NCBI GenBank assembly: GCA_021018815.1
Contig: JAITYX010000052.1
Coordinates: 2,222,501 to 2,286,500 of the forward strand
Source of the DNA: Talinum fruticosum
Lineage: Eukaryota; Streptophyta; Magnoliopsida; Caryophyllales; Talinaceae
Direction of reading: 5' to 3'
Length of the DNA: 64,000 nt
Shown here: positions 37,301-49,300 of the stretch, one piece after another
Layout: each line of letters begins with the position of its first letter
Position numbering within the stretch: the stretch's first letter is position 1
The notes under the pieces: model-generated
Database searches by the model: none
Seen by the model: the letters and a program-made list of their open reading frames with translations, nothing else
Told to the model about the DNA's origin: nothing
Program-made: the position numbers and the translations under genes

Positions 37301-40300
37301 TCATTGTGCTCATTCATCATGCAAATAACTCCCTAGCTCAATAATCGCATCAGTTGAACCTTGGACAGTTGCAAACTGTAGAGTTTAGGCTCATTCTTGA
37401 TCCCCATATACTCCAGTGAATGAAATTGTACAAATGCTTTCATTGTTGTTTTCCTTAAAAAAAGATTGTAGGCAAAGGGATCAATAACCGAATTAGGCAG
37501 CGAAAATTTATGGTTTGCAGTCTCTTATCTGCCATAGTTTCAGCTAGGAACTTCATCTCTATGGTCACTGGTTTGTGATACTATTCAAAGTGTGTCATCT
37601 GATCACTATAAATTAAAACCTCAGCTTAGGCACAGGAAAGGAGACAGAAGAAGCGAATTTACTGCAGCACTTATCAGATGCTTGTTTAGTGGTTGATGCT
37701 CTGGAGCCCTCTGTGCGGGAGGAACTGGTGAAGAACTTCTGCAATAGAGAGCTTACCTCGTATAGACAGATTTTTGAAGGAGCTGGTTTGTATATCTCCA
37801 TGACTTTTGTGCGCGCTTTCTGTTGAGTTGAGTATCAGTTCATATAATGTTAACATGGTGTTGTAGAACTTGCAAAGCTGGATAAAACAGAAAGGAGATA
37901 CGCGTGGATTAAGCGTCGGTTGAGAACAAATGAAGAGATATGGAAAATCTTTCCTTCTGCATGGCATGTTCCGTATCTGCTGTGCATCCAGTTTTGCAAG
38001 CTGACAAGGTTCATTGTCTGCCTTTGTTTTTATCCTCTTGGAATTCAGAACTCTATATTCGTTCGAGCAAAACACATCTGATACTGTTTGACATGATCTA
38101 ATAATTCATGATCAGTATCTATCTATCATCTTTATTGCTGAAAAATCCTCAAGACAGAATGGCATAATATAATTTTGATAATGGCATTAGTGTCATTACT
38201 TCTAGTTGCATATGCTTGCTGGGATGCTTTTGGTGATGGAATCTGATTGTTACAGATTAGTCAACATTTGTAGATATTCGTACTCAAATATATATTCTTG
38301 TTGATTGCAGCGTATTTTCTTTTGAACCATGGAAGAGAATGTAAAAACTTTATTTTGGCAGTAAAACTGTCTTTAACTTTGGACTAGGACAAGTTTATTG
38401 GCTCCTTCTTCTCATATTACGTTTTGAAGTTATTTTTTTAAATTTTTTTGAAAAAGAAAACCTATAGTTGCAACTTAGGTGGGTTCTTCTATAGTGATCT
38501 ATCTTCTTCTGTTAAGCAGCAAAGTTATCTTACTGTTGAATCGAAAGCCTATAACTGGAATATGATTGATGGTTGTGTAATGGTCTTTGATGGATAAGCA
38601 ACTCTGCTTTGTTTTTTCCATTGCAGAACACAACTTGTGGAAATACTTGATAATATGAAGGAAAAACCAGATGTTGGAACTCTGCTTCTGGTAAGTCTTG
38701 GATTTGATTTTAGTTTGTTCAGAGCAATATTTGTGGCTCTCATGTCTTTGTTCTACGTTTAAAGATCTACATTCTTGCAATTCATGGTACTTTATGTTTC
38801 ACTCTACGCTACGTTACCCGGACTCGACACTTGAGGCTGCCATACCGACAGAACCCAACGTGGATCTGGACATGGGACATGGATCAGATCTGGCTAAAGT
38901 CGTCGGACACTGTCATGCCAACATAGTCCTCATCGGCGAAAGGGAGGAGGCAGTTGGTGCGGCAAATATAGGTCGACAAGGCGGAGCTATGGCCTGTGGC
39001 AGCGGCATCAAAGCTTTATGTGATTGAGATTTGAGAGTGAGTGAGTGAGTGAGTTGAGTGCCCACCTTTGTCGGGTGGCAGCATGTCTGAGTTTATAGTT
39101 TTCTTTTTTTTCGCTTCTATCTGTTCTCATTATTTGGGTTTTTAAAAAAGTGAAAGTGGGAGAATTTTGGTTTGTGGGCTATTTGAAAATGGGCTGGACT
39201 CACTTCTCATTATCTTTTTATGCTGAAAGTGAAGTCATAAATCTGTACTGGGCTAGTTTAACTATAGAAAAGGTATAATACAAATATGGGTGAATATAAA
39301 TTAGAAGAAAAATACATGAAGGGCCACATTTTGGGTAGTGGCTCATACCCATATCCAAGATTTGGACAGTGTCCCGTGTTCAAATTTGCGAGACTTGATG
39401 AGTCAGACACTTGGACCCTTACCCGTGTCCGACACCCGTGTCCCGAGTCCAGGTAACATAGACTCTACTCAATCGGAGGATCTTCAATTTTCTTTCCACA
39501 TAATGTTCCATGTGGATGTTATATATTCTGTCTATGCCGTACGTCCTTTTTTCTTTCCTTGGTGGCTTTACTAGTCTCTAGCTTTTTGCCTTTTTAGCAG
39601 TTTTTGCGACTCCGGCAATGCTAAAGGTATACGAGTGGTATTTAATATTTGATCCCTCATGTTTTTTAAAAAATATTTTTTAAAAGGGAGTGTAGTCTGT
39701 TTTGTGCTACCTACCTTTCTCTGTGTGAGTGGTTATCGTTTGGTGTGTTTTTGAATAATTGGCAGCTTCACATTCATCTGAGTGTCTTATCAGCTAGAAT
39801 TCTCAACTCATGATTCTTAAATTTGCTTTAACTATCTAGTTCTATCAAATTTTGACAGGCACTTCAGCGGACTCTTGAGTTTGAGGAAGAATTGGCAGAG
39901 AAGTTTGGTGGAAGTTCTCAAAGTAAAGACACTAGGAGTGATGTTGATGATGCAGATAAAGGAGAGAATGCTGGTCAATCCGTATCAGATATTAGAAAAA
40001 ATATGAGAAAAGGCTTGCTTCCCACCAAGACAGTGGAAGTGATGTACGCCGTTGGATTTTATTATGCATCTTGAGAAGTTTTGGTTATATATTTAGGGGA
40101 TTCTTTTGAATTTACTTAGCTGTTCCTTTTTTTTTTTTTATCATAATTATTATTGACAGGAGAAAGACAGCCAAAAAGAGTATTCTGTGCCTGGAGCTGG
40201 GGTAACTGTCTTTATCCTCTGCTTTCTCAGCATTTTTTACTAAAATCATAGGATCAAGGAAAATCGCCGTAGAGGATCAGTTATCTGCTTCCATAATTTG

Positions 40301-43300
40301 CTTCCTCCTCTGCATTCTGTTTGGGAACAATCTATTCTGGAGTTGTATATGGATACACTGCAACTAATTAGTTCTTGTGGTGTCTTGCTTCCAGGAAAGT
40401 ACCTTGCTTTTTTGGAAAGCCTTGTATGATAGTGTTTGACTAGTGATAATTTGCAGAAGAGGGAGTGAAAATATTGTTGACTAGATATTTCTTCTCGAGG
40501 GATTTGGAACCTAATGATTCTTTGCTATTTCGTGGTCAGTTGACTAGAACTTGTTGGGAGTTAGCTTTCGACAGCTTATGTTTTTCTTTGGGTTGCTTAA
40601 TCAGTCAGTTTGCTATTTTGACAGTATATGTTTTTGGAAGAAAATTACGTGGAAGATCGACAGGGTTATTCCTCATGCCATTGTCAGGACAATTTAGATA
40701 TTGAGAAATAGAAGTGCCTAGCAAGAGAGAGCTGGATTCAGAGCTTATATTTTTGGGATAGGGTCTTGTTCCTTTATAGAGTTCACCCATAGGCTTTTGT
40801 GCTATGTGATTTACAGTCTGGGATGCTTGCCGCAATCTTTTTGGTTATCAATAAAATATCCTTGTAAATGGGGAAGATGAGCTTCTTTAAGAATTTCATG
40901 TATTCTTTTTTAATAGGACTCCTACGGGATATGTGCAACCTGATCTCCAGGCATGCCTAGCTTATTCCTGTCAACTGATTTAGTTGTCTGATCAGTGGAC
41001 CTAGTGGGTTCAATCTTCCATTGATGATTTATGATTTTGCAGTTCAATTTTCGCGGAATTATTTCTTCTTGCTTTGAGCCTCACCTGACGGTTTATGTGG
41101 AACTGGAAGAGAAAACATTGATGGAGCATCTTGAGAAACTTGTTCAGGTACTGCATTAGAATCTGAATATTTTCATTTAACCTTGCAAACCCCATTTGCA
41201 TCAGGAGTTACATTTATCTATATCTTCACTGTAGGAAGAAACATGGGATACTGAAGAAGGAAGTCAGACTAATATTTTATCCAGTAGCATGCAGGTGGGC
41301 ATTTCCTTTGTTTTTCCATTCATTTAACGTATAAGTTGTGGTAATATCTTATGTTTATTCTTCTTTTACATGTGTGGAGGATGCCCTTTTCCTTTTCCTT
41401 TTTTGGGTGTATGCCCAATGGTCATTCTACTGGGTTCAATGTAGACATGGTTCCTGAGTAAGATTGACAGGAAGGTCAACAGCATTGTTGCCGTCTGGAA
41501 AAAGAGAATGGACTTTGTTTTATACTATCCACTAAACTGAGTAATCTTCACTACAGGATATAAAACTACTCCCAGCTAATGCAGATGGAACCAACTTAAG
41601 GTTTATAGGAGACATAACACTCGATGATCATGGTTTTCGAAGCGGCTATCACTAAGAATCCCTACTTTGTAAAAAAACAAAATATTGTAATTGACAAGCG
41701 TGAAAGCCATTATGAATAGTCATAGCATATATACGGCTGTTATACTTCGCTTTATGTTCATTCCTCCATTTTTTTTGTTTATTTATTATGCCAATAATTT
41801 CTATGATCTATTCAACTTGGCATTTATTTTTAAAATCCTATTTCTTACTGAATTTAATGTATATTTGGTTATGCACTTACCCACCTAGCCACGCCGACGG
41901 GTTTCACGCAGGCAGCTTGTGGTGATGGTTGATTATTGTGTGAATCTATGAATTTTTATTGTCCTGTAAATTCTGATTTATTGGATAAGCAATAATTACT
42001 AGACGAAATTAAGTGTCATTCTAATAATCCATCTAAGGGTATTATTTGTCTGAAATCTGCGTTTTTGGTTTTGGTGGCATTCAACTCAACTTTTGTTTTT
42101 TCCCCTTCCTTTTTAAGATCAACTAAATTACTGTTGTTATATATGTAGGTCTTTTTGATCATAAGACGGAGCTTGAAGAGATGCAGTGCTTTGACGAAGA
42201 ACCAGACGTTATTTAATTTATTTAAGGTGTGAGAGGATTGTCTTCTGTTGCTTAACATTTTTCTGTTGCTTCTTTGTAGTTGGGGATATTTAATCATGCA
42301 GAAATCAATTAGCCAAGCCATCTCTTTTGCAGTCTGACCTAAGTGGTGGGCATAAAATGTACTTAGCCTTATGCGTCCGATAGAATTGCAGAGGTGGTTT
42401 TTGCCCCGGCACTAGTGTGTAAAAAAGCATCAACTTCCTACTATCCATGCATCACGACAAGAGTAGAGATGTTTTAATGAGACATTTTGGTCTAATTCAC
42501 AACAAACTGGACCGATTTGTATAAAAATGAAGGTCCCATGAGATACATCTCTTTTTCTCTCTCTTTTTCTTTGACAGCATCATGCAACTTTGTTTGGATT
42601 TTCTTCAATATTTGTGATTTAATTTTCTGTATCCTGGTTTAATGATGTCCTTTTGACCTTCTAGCGAAGCACAAGGCTGGAAAGGTTTAATCATAAAGCA
42701 GCAGGGGATTAAGATGATGTAGTAGGATAGTTTTAATACTGAAATTGCTCCTTACTGTTGTAGGTGTTTCAAAAATTCTTAAAGCATATGCAACAAAGTT
42801 GTTTGCCAGACTGCCTAAGGGTGGAACAGGAATTGTAGCTGCAGCCACTGGAATGGATGGACAGATTAAGGTTCCATCTACATTCTTTAACCTTGTTTGT
42901 TTGTCTGTTTTCTGTTGCAACAGAGTATATTGATCGTCTTTTCCATTTTCTTTTCTTTTTTTCTTTTGTTCACTTTTGGAGCAGACGTCTGAAAAGGATG
43001 AAAGGATGATATGTTATATAGTGAATACAGCTGAATATTGTCATAAAACAGTGAGTTTCCTTCAGCAAACATTCTGTTATTCGTGTCAAGATTTGTTAAA
43101 TTTTTTGTTTGACTTGATGCTTCTATTTGATATCCATGACAACAAAGTGATTAAATTTCTCTTAAGTTACTCATTTGGAAACTTGACATAGTTATTGAAG
43201 CATTGTTTCATCGATTGAGCTGAGAACTAAATTAATGAATTATTATGCATTTCACATCTAGAAAAGGTTTGATTGCTAGCTTGATATTCCATTTGACGTT

Positions 43301-46300
43301 TCCGAATATTGTTCCTGATTCCTACTGCTCAAGAACAGGGTTGTTTGGTTTGAATTAATAGAATGGAAACTATTACGACACAATAAAAGAGGCATTTAGT
43401 TGGGGATATTTTTTTATGAGTAATCAAAAAATTTGTATTAAAAGACACTAAGGCAATGTCACCGTACAAAAGGGGGCAAACACAAAATAATCTAGCCCTC
43501 AAGCTCTCCGCACTAATCATATCAACAAAATCCCAAAAAGTCAACTTTGTATCATGATCGAGAACTTGACTCCAACTATACAAAGTTCTCAAAAAATAAA
43601 GCTTGAATCATCAAAGGACCTTGCCTTGCCCTCAAAAGTCGGACACTTCCTCTTCTTCCAAGTACTCCACCAAGTAGTAATGGCATCAACTGCCAAACTC
43701 CTAAAACCCAACTCTGCTTCAACCTTCTTCTCCACACCACCAAAACGTCTTTTACTGTTAAAGGTTGCACCCAACTAACTCCCATCAAAGAGAAAGACAA
43801 ATGCTATAAAGGAGCGACCCACTAACAATGAGCAAAAATGTGGTCAGAAGATCTTCCTCCACTAGGCACATTGCACACCTATTAGCCAAATTTGAATTTC
43901 TCCTTCTAAGCAAGCCCTCTGTTGGGATCTTCCCTATAGTGGCCGCCCAAGAAAAAAAAAAACATGCTTTGATGGGAGCTTTAGACTTCCAAATTGCCTC
44001 ATCTGGAAAGTAAAAATGATTCAACCCTTTAAAAACCTCTTTGCACAGAAAATTCCCACTTGAATCATGTGGCCAAATAATCTCATCATCACGCTCAAAA
44101 TAAACCTCTGTATATGCAAGCAAAGCCGGCATGCTCGACACACTCTCTTCTTGCCAATCATTTGGGCTTCTCAGGAAAGTTAAAGTCCACTGGTTTTGGA
44201 TGCCATTCCAAAAAACACAACTTGCACTGTAGCCTCTTTCAAACAGGACATCCTAAAAAGATCTGGGAATTAAATCTTAAGAGGTTAATCTCTGCACCAT
44301 ACATCATGGCAAAACAAAACCTTCGACCTGTTTTTCACCTTATAATGCACAAGAGAATGAAACCTGTCCAAACCACTTGAAATTGATTTCCAGCAGCGTA
44401 CCTCATGAGCATAAGGACTTATTTTGCTCCATCAGCCAGAATTATTGACCTCATATTTTGTGGCTATCACATCTTTCCATAAAATGTTCTCTCCCTTAGC
44501 AAACCTCCAGAGCCATCGGCCCTTGAGAGCATCGTTCATTGCACAGAGGTCTTACACCAAGGCCACCCCTATGTTTAAGACGACAAACATCATCGCAACT
44601 GGCCCAATGAAAGCTCTTATTTTCATCATTTGTAGACCAAAGGGAGTCTCTCATGATTCTAGCAATGGACCTAGAAGTTTGTTTTTATTCTCTGTTCTAA
44701 TCACTCATCATATTAGTCAATGATTGTTCTGTACACACCCTCTGTCCCAAAATAAGAGTCCCACTTGGAAATAAGAGCCACGTTTATATCTCACAAAAAG
44801 TAGGCTCTTAGTCCTAAGAGGGAGATTTATTTTGGGATGGAGGGAGTAATCATATCAACAAAATACCAAAAAGTCAAAAGTAAAGCTTGAATCATCAAAG
44901 GACCTCGCCTTGCCCTCAAAAGTCCGACAATTCCTCTTCTTCCAAGTACTCCACCAAATAGTTAATGACATCAATAGCCAAACTCCTAAAACCCAACTCT
45001 TCTTCAACCTTCTTCTCCATCCCACCAAAACATGTTTTACCATTAAAGGTTGCACCCAAATAACTCCCGTCGAAGAGAAAGACAAATGCTATAAAGCGGC
45101 GATCCACTAACAATCTAGGCACATTGCACGCCTACTAGCCAAAATAAAATTTCTCCTTTTAAGCATGTCCTCTGTTGGAATCTTCCCTATAGTGGCCACC
45201 CTAAGGGAAAAAAATCACATGCTTTGATGAGAGCTTTAGACTTCCAAATTTCCTCATCTAGAAAGTGAAGATGATCCAACCCTTCAAAAACCTCTTTGCA
45301 CAGAAAATGCTTTCACTTGAATCATGTGACCAAATAATCTCATCATCATCCTCAGAATAAACCTCTGTATTTGCAAGCAAAGCTAGCCTGCTCAACACTC
45401 TCTTCTTCCCAATCATTCGGGCTTCTCACGTAAGTTAAATTCCAGTGGTTTTGGATGTCATTCCAAGAAAATACAACTTGCGTTGTAGCCTCTTTCAAAT
45501 GGGTCATCCTAAAAATATATGGGAATTAAATCATAAGAGGTTGATCTCTGCACCACACATCATGGCAAAACAAAACCTTCGATCTGTTTTTCACCTTATA
45601 AGGCATAAGAGAACGAAACCTGTCCAAACTGCTTGAAATTGAATTCCAATCCTAGCCCATGAGCATAAGGACTCATTTTGCTCCATCAGCCAGAATTACC
45701 GACCTCATATTTTGTTGGAATCACATTTTTCCATAAAATGTTCTCTCCCTTAGCAAACCTCCAAAGCCACCTAGCCTTGAGAGCTTTATTCATCGTGCAG
45801 AGAGGTCTAACACCAAGACCACCCCTATGTTTAAGACGACGAACATCATCTCAACTGACCAATGAAAGCTCTTATTGTCATTATTAGTAGACCAGAAGAG
45901 GTCTCTCATGATTCTAGCAATGGACCTAGAAGTTTGTTTTTATTCTCTCTTCTAATCACTCATCATATTAGTCATTGATCATTCTGTACACACCCTCTGT
46001 CCCAAAATAAGAGTTCCACTTTAGAAATAAGAGCCACATTTATATCTCACCAATAGGCTCTTAGTCCTAAGAGGGACACTTATTTTGGGATGGAGGGAGT
46101 AACTATTAGTGTGGATTGCATTTTGGTTTTCATAATCATAATTTGGCATATTTTCAGATTTCAGGCATCTTCCCTAATGCTTCTAAAAGTATAAGAGTTG
46201 TGGCTTCCTGTATCTTTTACAAAACATTTTGTGCCTTCGCACTCCTTAATCATAGTATATATTATCTGCTGACCACAAAAGTTTTGGTCAGAGATTAACT

Positions 46301-49300
46301 TGCTGACATTCTAACTTTTAAGGTGAAGCATGATCAAATTTATCAGAAGAAAATGTCAAATATGTAAAACAACTGAACTCTTGAAACATGAAGCACCTCC
46401 AATAGTATGAGATTTCCAAATAAGCAAGTGGCTCTTCTAATTCTTGCTTTGACTTTGTGTGATTAAGTAACACTGAGATTGCTAGTTTTTATTCAATATG
46501 TTATAATGCATTTTCTTAAACAAGGGTAGAACTTCTGTCCAACAATATTTAATATTAGTTAAATAATAACTTAGTCAAGGTCAACTAAAATGGGTTGGAA
46601 GGTTTAGATACCTGACATTATAATTGATAAAAGTTGGGTTAGCTTTGAAAATTTCCCAGACCTCGGTTCTTGTCTGAATCTTTGCCTTACAATTTGTTTT
46701 TCACTTTCCTTGATGCCTGTTAGTTGGCTCAACCCTTATCTGTCAAAGATGTGGTGGTGGCTTGGAGAAGAAGAATGAAGAAGAGTAGGGGTTTTGGTGT
46801 TTGGAAGATGATTCCTTTGAAAGGAGAGGAATCATCAGATTTTTACCGCAAAGCCTCGTGCTGTCAAGATTCCAAGCTCTATGTTTTGGGCATCTTGTAT
46901 ATTTTGAGTCATGCGCTTGAGGGCATGCTAATTTTGCATTTGCCCCTTCTGTGCATGGGTGGCATCCCCTTGGTGTCTATTTGATGCAATTTTTTAATTA
47001 CTTTTTTTTAAAAAAAAAAGGTGTTTCCCTTATGAGTTATATGGTGAATTAACGTGCTTCATTCCTTATAGTCTGGTGAATTGGCTGAAAACATATCGAA
47101 GATAATTGATCCCCAGTTTGCAGATAGAGTGGATATGTCAGAAGTGCAGGTAAAGTTATTATGCTACTGATAATGATTTACAAGACCTTTATATGTTGTA
47201 TATTAAACTGTGCAATCATGCAGGATGAGTATTCAGCTGTCATAACCAAAGCACTGATAACGTTGGTGCATGGTTTGGAGACTAAATTTGATGCTGAAAT
47301 GGCTGCAATGACGCGTGTTCCTTGGGGAACACTTGAAAGTGTTGGTGACCAATCCGTGTAAGATGCTACCTGCTTATTTTTTGCTTTGACCAGCTTTACT
47401 ATGTAGAGTCGATCTTTTAACTTGGATCTCCTTCCTTTCAGGTATGTTAATGGCATAAACACCATTCTTACAAGTAGTATTCCTGTACTTGGGAGTCTCT
47501 TGTCCCCGATTTACTTCCAGTTTTTCTTGGACAAGGTAAGGAGACAAACACTGTTCTCTTCTTGGTTTCTGATCTAGTTGACTACATTTTTTATTTTTGA
47601 GTATTTTTACTTCCCTCTTCTTTTTTTTTGGCATAAGATCTTTTTGAAGGTAAGTTGCATATCCCAGGGTAACACCTTTTGCAGTTCCAGGGGTCTCCTT
47701 AATGCAACCTTTTCTTTTTTTTTCCCTTTTTCTTAAGAGGTGGGGAAATAAGATAACCCAAATGGGAAGGGGGGCTGTTTTATTATTATGTATGTTTGAA
47801 CTAGGTGAGTAGCTTTTATCAGTTCACAAAAAAATCCCATGTGCACCTGTGTGTTAGTGCCATCAATTTCAAAGCCTTCTTTTGGTGTCAAATGATGTCT
47901 TTGTCAAACTCTAAAGGTCATGTTTTACTGGGTAATAGCAACTGACAGCTAAGCAAATGCGTTCCTTTTTATGTTTGGTGTATTTTCCTTTTGATCTTTT
48001 CAATAAATTTAAACATGGCAGATAGATAGTAAGATGATATTTTTCTAATAGATGAAGTCCTTTAGTTACCTTGTTGTGAACTCAGTTCCTTTACTTCCTT
48101 GCAGCTCGCATCATCACTTGGTCCGCGCTTCTATCTTAATATTTTCAAATGCAAGCAGATATCAGAAACTGGGGCCCAGCAGGTAGAATGCCAGATTCAG
48201 CATATCAGTTCCTTTTGAGCTTTTATTGCAAAAAGAAAGTGTCCAGTTGAGGTCTTAGAAAATTGTAATGCAGAAAGAGTTTCATGTCCATAGTGGATAT
48301 GATTTTATCTCCTTTGATCTGGTATGAATCTGAATCTAGGGGAGAACCACTCCATTTAGTTGCAGGAAGCAAAATCGTCAGCTACATCTTGTCCTCTCCA
48401 CGTCCAAACCCTGCACTTCTTATTTTAAAGCTTGACTTCAGCAGCATGTTTAAATACGCTTTCACCCCTGCTACCCTGTTTGTATCAACATAGTTTGTAT
48501 TGGCCATCAACATGTGAATGATGGAACAAATCATGAAATCATGAATGGTCATCTATTTGACCTTGTGCTGTTTACACTTTATTGTGTTTTTGATTGATCA
48601 GCAGTGCATACAAAAACGCTCATGTTCTTTAACGGCTGTTTCAGATGCTCTTGGATACCCAAGCTGTGAAGACAATTCTTCTCGAGGTTCCTTCCCTTGC
48701 AAAGCAAGTGAGTCATTGCATTAGATTATTCTTTGTCATAATTATTAGTATGCTACTTGAAGGCATTCTTATTGCAAAATTGTATTGCGTGGTGCCTGAA
48801 AGGCTTTTCTTACATGTCTAAATTACTGTAAGAGAATTATATGCAGTAAGTTTGTGGCTTAGGCTGGCTTCACTAATGCAAAGGCCCTGTTAATAGTAAA
48901 CAATCATTTGAATATGTTATTGCTAAAGTAATGGTGCTATTACTACTCAGCTGGATGGGTTGATGGTCAATGGCATTAAGGTTTCCCTTTGTGCAGTCAG
49001 AGACCTTTGCAGTTCATCATACTCTTTGATGATGATAGGGTTTTCTCTCTGTTTATCCTATTTTCAAGCTTATGGATAAATCAGTTTAAAATGTGCAATA
49101 TGAGGCTGCATCGTGAAAGATACCACTTATTGTAGCTGTCGAATTTTCATTAGAAAGTAGCAGCTTGTGTCTGGTGATCTGCTGTCGCTGTTGCATCCAA
49201 TTTCATAGCTATTTTGGTGATATTTGAGGAGACTAATTGGGTTCAGTTGCTATCTCCTTAGACATCTGGTGCAGCAAGCTACTCAAAATTTGTTAGCCGT

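Noticed and set aside
39892..40074. Exon 10 read on to a stop with a donor at 40039 or 40033
   Set aside because: That reading loses the conserved [13 protein letters not shown] stretch; the GAT/gtacgc donor at 40044 with one restored A fits both protein and phase better.
40465..40704. 79-codon frame in VPS53 intron 11
   Set aside because: Lies wholly between confirmed exons, no domain, and partly open on both strands.
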